Shown here in pieces: positions 56,901-64,000 of a DNA stretch of 64,000 nt. Numbering within the stretch: the first letter of the stretch is position 1; every line of letters starts with the position of its first letter. The stretch is from contig JARFXM010000004.1 of assembly GCA_029532625.1 (NCBI GenBank), positions 2,604,001 through 2,668,000 of the forward strand, written 5' to 3'. Source of the DNA: Lomentospora prolificans (lineage: Eukaryota; Ascomycota; Sordariomycetes; Microascales; Microascaceae). The notes beneath the pieces were generated by a model. It worked only from the letters and a program-made list of their open reading frames with translations. It did not search any database and was not told the DNA's origin. Position numbers and translations under genes: made by a program.

Positions 56901-59900
56901 GGATATCATCTAAATAAGCTACCACAAACTAATCTAGGTGCTCTTATAGTATATAGTTAATTATAGTTTAGAAGGTTACTAGTATATTAGTAAGTCTGAA
57001 TAGTATAATATAATATTTAAAGTATCTATATTAAGTATAGAAGGCTATCTTCCACTTATCTCCTTCCTTAATCCTAATAAGGTTATATACCCCTTTAAGA
57101 TCTAGGGTAGTAAACTATTTTACTTTTTATAGTCTATCCCTTAACTCTAAGATCAATAGTAGTAGATATTAGTTCTTAATAGTAATCTCATTAAGTTAGT
57201 AATAGTCTATATACATATATAGTCTTCTATCCTTTTTTAATATAAAGAGGATAGGGTATCCTACTAGTAATATTAAGGGTCTAATAAACCCTTTTCTAAT
57301 ATTTTCTTATATATACTCCTAAAGTTCTTTTAACTAGTTTTTGTTTAGGTTATATATTAGTATGAACTTAGGTTGTATTCCTAGTTTAAGATAAATCTTA
57401 TAGTCCTATTTGCTATATTCTAGGAGTCTAGTTACTAATTCTTCTGTAAATATTTTGCTATACTTGTGGTATCATAGTGGCAAGTTCTATATCATTTCTT
57501 CTTTTATTAGTATAGTAGTTATGCTCATTATATAATATATTATCCAGTTTTATTTATATTTCTTTCCTTTTAGTAGGTAATTTGAATCTTTAGTGGTAAG
57601 TACTTTGATATATACTATTATCCTAAAGGCTCTCAGTTTATTTAGTATATACTACTCTAGTTAATACTATTTAAGGACTAAACTATTAATAGATTCTCCT
57701 TAGATCCTAGTCTAAGTAAGCTAATTAGTAATCTAGTCTATTCTTAGATTTTGGGTTCTTAACTATAGTATACTAATCATAATAGGATAGTTTAACTCTA
57801 TAATATTAAAAGATATTTTATTAGGTTGGTTTTAGATTATAATATTAAGGTATACAGTCTCTATATTTACTATACCTTTTCTATATATAATAAGTTCTCC
57901 TTTATAGTTACTTAATAGGTATGGTTATTCCTTATGATTCTATGGGAGTTATAGTTTATTCACTACATCTAGTAAAATAAAGTTACCTTATACTCTATTA
58001 TCTATTAAGGCTTTATATATTTATCCTTGAATTATAATTAGTACTTTTAAATATTTAGTTTTATTAGAGCTTATAATATTTAGACTTCAGTTTTCTAGTA
58101 TAATAGCTTACTTATAGCTTTCTTATACCTTTTTAGAAGTGTTCTCTAGGCTTTATCATCCTTATGGTTTTTTATACTATTATTTATATATCTTCATAGC
58201 TTACCTATTATATTCAGAGTTTTATTATACTACTTATAGTCTTGCTTCCCTCATTACTTGGACTTCTTGCTTTACTATATCTATTTCTTTTTCTATAGCT
58301 TCAGTATATACCTACATGGCTACTATATCTATGTCATCAAGCTTGGTTTTAAGTCCCTTAACTTATCCCTATATTTCTATAATGAGTTCATTGTATTCAG
58401 TCATCTATTCTAGGATGCTAGTAATAGTTTTATTAGTTCTATAGTTTGTGGTTTATATAAGTTCCTCTATATTTTTAGTTCTTATTTCTATATATTCTAG
58501 TCTTCTAGCTGTTTCTACTTATCATATTTTGATTTAACTGAGTTTTTTAATTATTAGTTTAAACTATTTTAGTAGATTATTCTTTTAATCTTCATTAAGT
58601 TAGTTACAGAGAGTGTTATCTAATTTATTAATTACTTCTTTAAGGTTATAGACCTTCCTTACTAGTTTTTCAGTATCTTTAATATACTTATTAATTTTCT
58701 AGGTAGTTCCTTCTTCTTTAGTGATAGGTATTACTTCTTAATAAGGGGGAAGTCCTTAGTTCCTAACTTCTTTCCCTTTTTATTGTTATTATAAGGTAAT
58801 TCAGATCCACTCTATATATTAAGTATATTCTATAGGTGGTTTCTTACCTTACTTATAATTATAATACTTCTAGTGGAATATAGTAATATTTAGTTCTTTT
58901 ACTTCTACTCCTAGGTACTTTTTAAGTACTATAAGTATCTCTTTTTCAATATTATTAGCTTTAAGATTACTTAGTCCAGCCTTTTCTCTTTCTATAGTTA
59001 CAAGGGTTTACAGTTTTTATAGGTAGTATCTAGCTCTATCCTTCCTATTATAGTATATTTAACAGTTATTATCATAGTATATAGTCTAGTATATAACTTA
59101 ATAGTCTAGGATAATACTGCTAGCTAAGGTCTAAGTCTAGGTAGTAGGTTTATTACTAGCCCTACTTTACTTATTATTACTCTAGGTTTTTCCTTAAAGT
59201 ATAGGTCTCTAGCTCTTATTCTTTTAGTCTCCTTATTCTTTTCTTCCTACTCCCTAGTTTCCTCTATTTTAGTATTCTCTTATGAAATATCCTATATAGC
59301 CATAGGTATAGTATTTACTAAGATAGTCCTCTATTTATTTCTTAATTCTATAGTTATCTTTTCATATAGTGGAATTAAGTTTTATAGGCCCTAGGTAGGT
59401 TCCCTATAAGGTATTACTATTCTATTATTTTCTAGTATTAGCTTCCTATTTTTTACTATATCCTCTACTATATAGTATCTTCTAGCATTTCTCTAGTTAC
59501 TATTAATATAGTTAGTTATTAATCCTAATAGTAAGGTCTATATACTTTCTAAGTTCTATAGAAGTATCTAGGATCTTATTAATTTCATCTTTTACTTCAT
59601 CCTTTAACCTATAGTAGAAGTATTTGATCATAGATTTATCATCCTATTTAAGGTATATAGTGATTTGTTAGAACTTAGATATATATTCTAAGGCTAAAGT
59701 CTTTTATTAGGTTTCCCTAAGCTTTTATTTTATAGTCTAGTCTTCATCTGGATCTCTAAAAGCCCCTTTAATAGCTTCTTTAAAGTTATTATAGTTTTTA
59801 AATATCCTTTTAGTCATACTATCTTATTGTATAGGTTTACTAGTATAGTAGTCCTACAAGGTTAGTTCAAACCATGCTATAGTATCTCTAACCAGGAACC

Positions 59901-60315
59901 CCACTATACTAGTAACTTTAGTAGTGGTATTAGTGATTCCATAGTGGTCGTGATACGCCCTTATGTACGTGAGGAAGGACTATAGCTTGATATAGCTTCC
60001 ATCAAACTTCTTAGGTCCTGGGAAGTGGACCTTGGGCTTCCTTGCTTCTATAATAGTGTTAGCAGTGGATTAGACAACAGTTTGGAAGAGAGATGACATA
60101 TCTTTATATATAATAGGTTAGTATTATTCCTAGAGTTAAGCATTCTACTATTAGGCTTATTGAAGTTACTCTATAAGTTCCTTAATCTTTTTGGCAAGCT
60201 ATTCCTTACTAGCAGCTATGATGCTAGTGCTAGATGTGGTTTCATTCGCCATAGTTCCTGCTATTAGTTTCTTTACTATTTGAAAGGGTCACTTACCAAA
60301 CAGGAGTAGTCAACA

Positions 60316-60709
60316 TATAACGTTCCAATACTTCTAATAGGGTTAGTTACTTTAAGGTTAGAACAGTTAGGCCTATTAGTGGATAAGTGAGGCAGTTAGA
60401 TAGTAATAATAAAGGTCTATAATATGTATTCAAGTGTAGTTTATAGAGTGACTTAAATTGACTACTAGAGAGAGTTGAAAGACAAACTAGATATATAGTA
60501 GAACCTGTAGTTTATATAGATGTTTCCCTTCTGCGCTCTCCCAGATCACTCCGGCTCACCGTGACCCTGTACGATCCGGGTCACTTGCGGATCACTGTGA
60601 GCACGGGTGATCCGTTGTTTCCCGTGATCCTGGTGCACTTCCGTAGTTTATCCTTTTCTGCTGGTCTTGACCGCCCGGCCTCCTCTCTTGGCCAAGTGTG
60701 GCCATGACA
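60316..60709 (-). repeat. 5' LTR of the nested element
   Basis: A 394-bp direct repeat of 53525-53919, ending GGCCATGACA on the plus strand next to the CTATA duplication. Bases 60525-60709 are GC-rich and nearly free of RIP-type change. The other half, starting ATAACGTTCCAATACTTC, is more mutated than its partner. The primer-binding site should lie just left, at about 60290-60315. Confidence 0.9.
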
Positions 60710-60714
60710 CTATA
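60710..60714. repeat. Target-site duplication CTATA, right copy
   Basis: The right copy of the duplication flanking the nested element. Removing the element and one copy re-joins the outer element's reading direction. Confidence 0.85.
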
Positions 60715-63700
60715 TATAGAGGAATACATAAGTATACTACAAGTAGAAGAGCTTAAGTCTATAGTCTATATTATAGCCTCAACCTTTATAGTAACTATTA
60801 AGAGGATTAAGTACTTAAAGGGAAGTACTACTACTAAGGCTATAATTTTTATAATAAATATAAAAGATATAGAAAAAGTACTAGCTACTAAAAAGGTAAA
60901 AACTAATAATAAACTATACTAGATAATTCTATCCTAGTTCTATAACTTACTCCCCCTTTTTTAAAAAGTAGAAGCTAATAAACTTAATCCCTATAAGCTA
61001 AGTATTAATTACTTAATCCCCTTAAAAACTAATAGCTAAAAGTAGGAACTCCCTCTCCTATAGGGAACCCTCTATAATATATTAAGAGAAGAACTACTAG
61101 TTCTTAAGAAAACCCTAATAAATCTCTTAGATAAGGGTTTTATCTATATAAATAGCTCTAAAGTAGCTATACTAATCCTATTTACCTATAAACCTAGAAG
61201 AGGCTTCTAATTCTATATCAACTATTATACCTTAAATATAATTATATATATAGACTAATACCCCCTCCCCCTTATCTTAGAGACCTTTCAAAACCTTATA
61301 AAAGTAATATAATTCACTAAGGTTAATATTATCCAGGTATTCTATAAGGTCTAGATAGCTAAAAAAAAGGAGTTCAAGATAGTATTCTATACTTAGTATA
61401 AACTCTTTAAATAGATAATAACCCCTTTTAAACTATCTAGAGTACTAGTAATATTTTAATACTATATAAACTATATACTATAAGACTTCCTTAATAACTT
61501 TACCTCTACTTATATAGATAATATCCTTATCTATTCAAGTAGCTCCTATAAAGACTACTTAGATAAAGTATATATAGTCTTAGAGTACCTATAAGCCTAT
61601 AGACTCTACCTTAACCTAGATAAGTATAAGTTTATAGTAAAGAAAGTAAAATACCTAAGGTTTATCATCTATACTAATATTAGTATATAAATAGACCTAG
61701 AAAAGGTAAGGACTATCCTTAAGTAGTAGCTACTAACTATATAGATAGGTATATATAGTTTCCTTAGATTTATTAACTATTACTAAATATTTATCCCTAA
61801 GTTCTTAGAGGTTATAAAGAGCCTTATAGTACTTACTAGGAAGGGTATCCCCTTTAAATAGACTATAGAATATAAGGAAGTATTCTAGACTTTGAAGACT
61901 CTCTTTATAAAAGTACTAATCCTAACTTAGTAGGACCTAGAGAATAAAACCTTCCTAGAGGTAGACTATAGTAGAATTATACTAGGAGGCTATTTAAGTT
62001 AGGAAGTTAATAGCTAATAAAAAGCTATCATATTTTATTTATAAAAGCTATCCTCTATAAAGAGAAACTACTTAATCTATAATAAAGAGATACTAGCTAT
62101 CATCTAGTATATAGAATAATAGTTAACTAAGCTCTATAGCTATAAAACCTTTATAATACTAATAAACTATTAGAACCTAGAATACTTTATAATATACTAG
62201 TACTTATTAGAGTAATAAGCCTACTAGATAGAATATCTATCCTAGTTTAACTTTAGAATTAAGTATAAACTAGAAAAGGAATCCTAAGTACTAGATACCT
62301 TATTAAGAAGAGAATAAAACTCTCTTATACTAGAAGATCAGGATACCTATATAATCTAGCTAATCTTATAGTTAGTAATATAGGACTACCTATATATAGT
62401 AGTAATAATAACCTAAGAGCTAAAAAGCATCTTTAATAATAATAAGTTAAACTAACTCTAGGAGGAAATAATACTATATAACCCCTTATATAAAAAAGTA
62501 AAGAAGGTAGTCTAAGTAGGGGACTACTTACTAGAGAGTAGGTTTAACTTAAAAATCTAGCTTAATAACTACTTAGTAGATAGGAAAGGGATTTTATATT
62601 ATAAAAACTATATCTAAATATCTAGAAGTAGTTCCTTAGAAAAAGAAGAAAAAGGGAAGGGAGGGAGACTACTAGATAAGTTATATAACTACCTAATCTA
62701 GTACATATATAATACCTACAGTATTAGCCACCCTAGCAGGGATAGAACCATCACTATAGTATCCAGAGACTTCTACTAGCTGCTCCTCTATAAGTATATA
62801 AGACACTTCCTCTATAACTATAATATCTATAAATAAACAAAGATCTAGTATAAATAGAAAGTAGGCCTTCTCCACCTACTACTAGTACTAGACTATTTCT
62901 ACTAGGAAATCTAGATAGACTTTATAACTAACCTCCTAGAAATAAGTAGAAAAACCTTACTTTAGATAATAAAAGACTAATTATCTAAAAAAATAACTCT
63001 TAAACTAATAAAATCAATAGAAGTAGAAGCCTATACTAAGCACTTCCTATTATACTAGGTCTACTACTATAGTTAGCCTAGAGTAATTATAAGTAACTAG
63101 GGAATAAACTAGGTAGAAGACTTCTAGTAATACTTCTACTACCTCCTTAATATAGAATAGTAACTTAATATAATATACTACCCCTAGACTAATAGAGGAC
63201 TAGAGTAGATAAACTAAGAAGTATAAACTTACCTATAGATCTTTATTAACTATATATAGAATAACTAGCCTACTTAGTACCTAGTAGCCCAGCTTACTAT
63301 TAATAGCCAGGTAAATACCTCTATAGGCATATCCCTATTCCATATAGTGCATAGGTATAAAGCCCTATTAGTTATCCTATTTATAAAGGATATTATAACT
63401 AAGACTATACTATACTACTCACCTATAGCTAGAGCTCAGGTATTTATAAATAGAATAAAGGAAATTATAGAGCTCTATTAAACCTTAATAGTAGTAGCTA
63501 CCCTAAACTAGGAAGTATATATAAATACTAGGTACTAACTAGTAGAGATATTCTAGGTTAGAGATTAAGTATAAGTAGACCTAAGAGATATTACTATAAC
63601 CTAACCTAAGAAGAAGCTAAACTAGCTATATATAAAATATACTATAATAAAAGTAATCTTACTAAATATAGTAAGGATTAGGGGCCTACTAAGAAGAATA

Positions 63701-64000
63701 CCTAAAGTCTTCAATATTAATAAGCTAAAATATATAAGTATAGACCTACTTCCTAGATAGTAGACTACTAACCTATAACTACTAGTAATACTTATTAATA
63801 GTAAAGAAGAATATAAAGTAGAAGAAATCTACTATATATATTCTAAGAAGGTAGGATATAGAATAGTCCAGGAGGTCCTAGTATAATAGAAGGGGTATAA
63901 ACTACTAGAATAGAGGTACCTAGATAATATATAAGAAGTAGTAGTATTTAACTACTTTAAAGTATAGTATAGTAATATAAAGGAAAATAATAGACTAAGG
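60715..64000 (+). mobile_element. Chromodomain-type Ty3/gypsy element, right part (RIP-degraded)
   Basis: This is the continuation of the outer element's pol on the plus strand, running off the right edge. In order: RT finger region (about 61050-61230, LREELLVLKKTLINLLDKGF and the next exposed KPRRGF), an RT catalytic motif now reading YIDN (61511-61522; D-to-N fits a G-to-A change) and an RNase H remnant. An integrase zinc-domain remnant follows (HPSRDRT, about 62727-62748), then the integrase core (about 62900-63400). A C-terminal chromodomain begins EEYKVEEI (63806-63829) and includes KGYKLLE. Stops are frequent, so no product is expected. Chromodomains direct integration of this group toward heterochromatin. 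Confidence 0.82.

Larger units (their letters stand above)
53525..60709 (-). mobile_element. Nested Ty3/gypsy retrotransposon (RIP-degraded)
   Basis: This is a complete 7185-bp element inserted into the outer element and read on the minus strand. The LTRs are 60316-60709 (5') and 53525-53919 (3'). A 5-bp duplication CTATA flanks it (53520-53524 and 60710-60714). Gag opens at about 60252 (MANETTSSTSIIAASKE). The RT catalytic motif VAYLDDILIF lies at about 56897-56923, and RNase H (KTDVSDYALGAQL) at about 56395-56500. The integrase core (IIINFIIKLLKLEDLTIGVK) lies at about 55450-55720. A polypurine tract AAAAGAGGGGAGG (53925-53937, minus strand) lies five bases from the 3' LTR. Numerous stops, mostly TAG/TAA from G-to-A change on the coding strand, leave no intact protein. 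Confidence 0.9.

Noticed and set aside
62693..62875. Minus-strand 60-codon frame
   Set aside because: Antisense to the integrase zinc-domain remnant of the outer element.

Overview
The window is nuclear DNA of a filamentous ascomycete (Pezizomycotina). The genes carry short introns (about 50-125 nt) with fungal GTANGT donors, CTAAC branch sites and YAG acceptors. The gene content is typical of the group: a Zn(II)2Cys6 regulator, PEX7, an AlkB-GRF protein, a SigF-like/NTF2-like protein and a DUF1774 protein. The right end is saturated with TpA in the manner of repeat-induced point mutation (RIP), which favours a RIP-competent lineage, probably Sordariomycetes. The species cannot be told from this sequence.

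Layout. Bases 1-413 hold the 5' end of a Zn(II)2Cys6 transcription factor on the minus strand, running off the left edge. Bases 414-13666 are a roughly 13-kb stretch of ordinary base composition with no convincing gene. Bases 13.7-50 kb are the gene-dense part: a MOSC-domain protein (+); SMC2 (-) and an INCENP/Sli15 orthologue (+), divergent from a shared promoter of about 0.58 kb; an unknown hydrophobic protein (+); a mitochondrial Mss116-type DEAD-box helicase (-); PEX7 (-) divergent from a CUE-AlkB-GRF dioxygenase (+); a protein with two GFA/CENP-V-like zinc domains (-); a secreted PQQ-type sugar dehydrogenase-like protein (+); a single-pass membrane protein (+); a SigF-like/NTF2-like protein (+); an unknown basic protein (-); an aryl-alcohol-dehydrogenase-type aldo-keto reductase (+); an AcpS-type phosphopantetheinyl transferase (-); and a DUF1774 multispanning membrane protein (-). 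Exon structures were rebuilt by hand from splice signals and reading phase, and every coding total is a multiple of three.

Bases 50.6-64 kb are a RIP-degraded retrotransposon block. A plus-strand chromodomain-type Ty3/gypsy element (zinc knuckle, RT, integrase, C-terminal chromodomain) is interrupted at 53525-60709 by a second Ty3/gypsy element in the opposite orientation. The inner element has about 395-bp LTRs, a polypurine tract and a perfect 5-bp target duplication (CTATA). Both elements carry many stops and are dead.

Functional themes. SMC2 (condensin) and INCENP (chromosomal passenger complex) both act on mitotic chromosomes, and their shared promoter holds an E2F/MBF-like TGGCGGGAAA site. 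Mss116 and the AcpS-type transferase are mitochondrial functions, PEX7 is peroxisomal, and the AlkB protein points to alkylation repair. No biosynthetic cluster, CRISPR array, tRNA or rRNA gene was recognised. The features I found most worth a second look are the chromosome-segregation gene pair, several splicing oddities (two introns of 3n length that stay open, a 28-nt exon inside the zinc cluster, a GC-AG intron, and a donor followed by 34 T), and the strand-asymmetric, LTR-sparing RIP pattern in the nested transposons.
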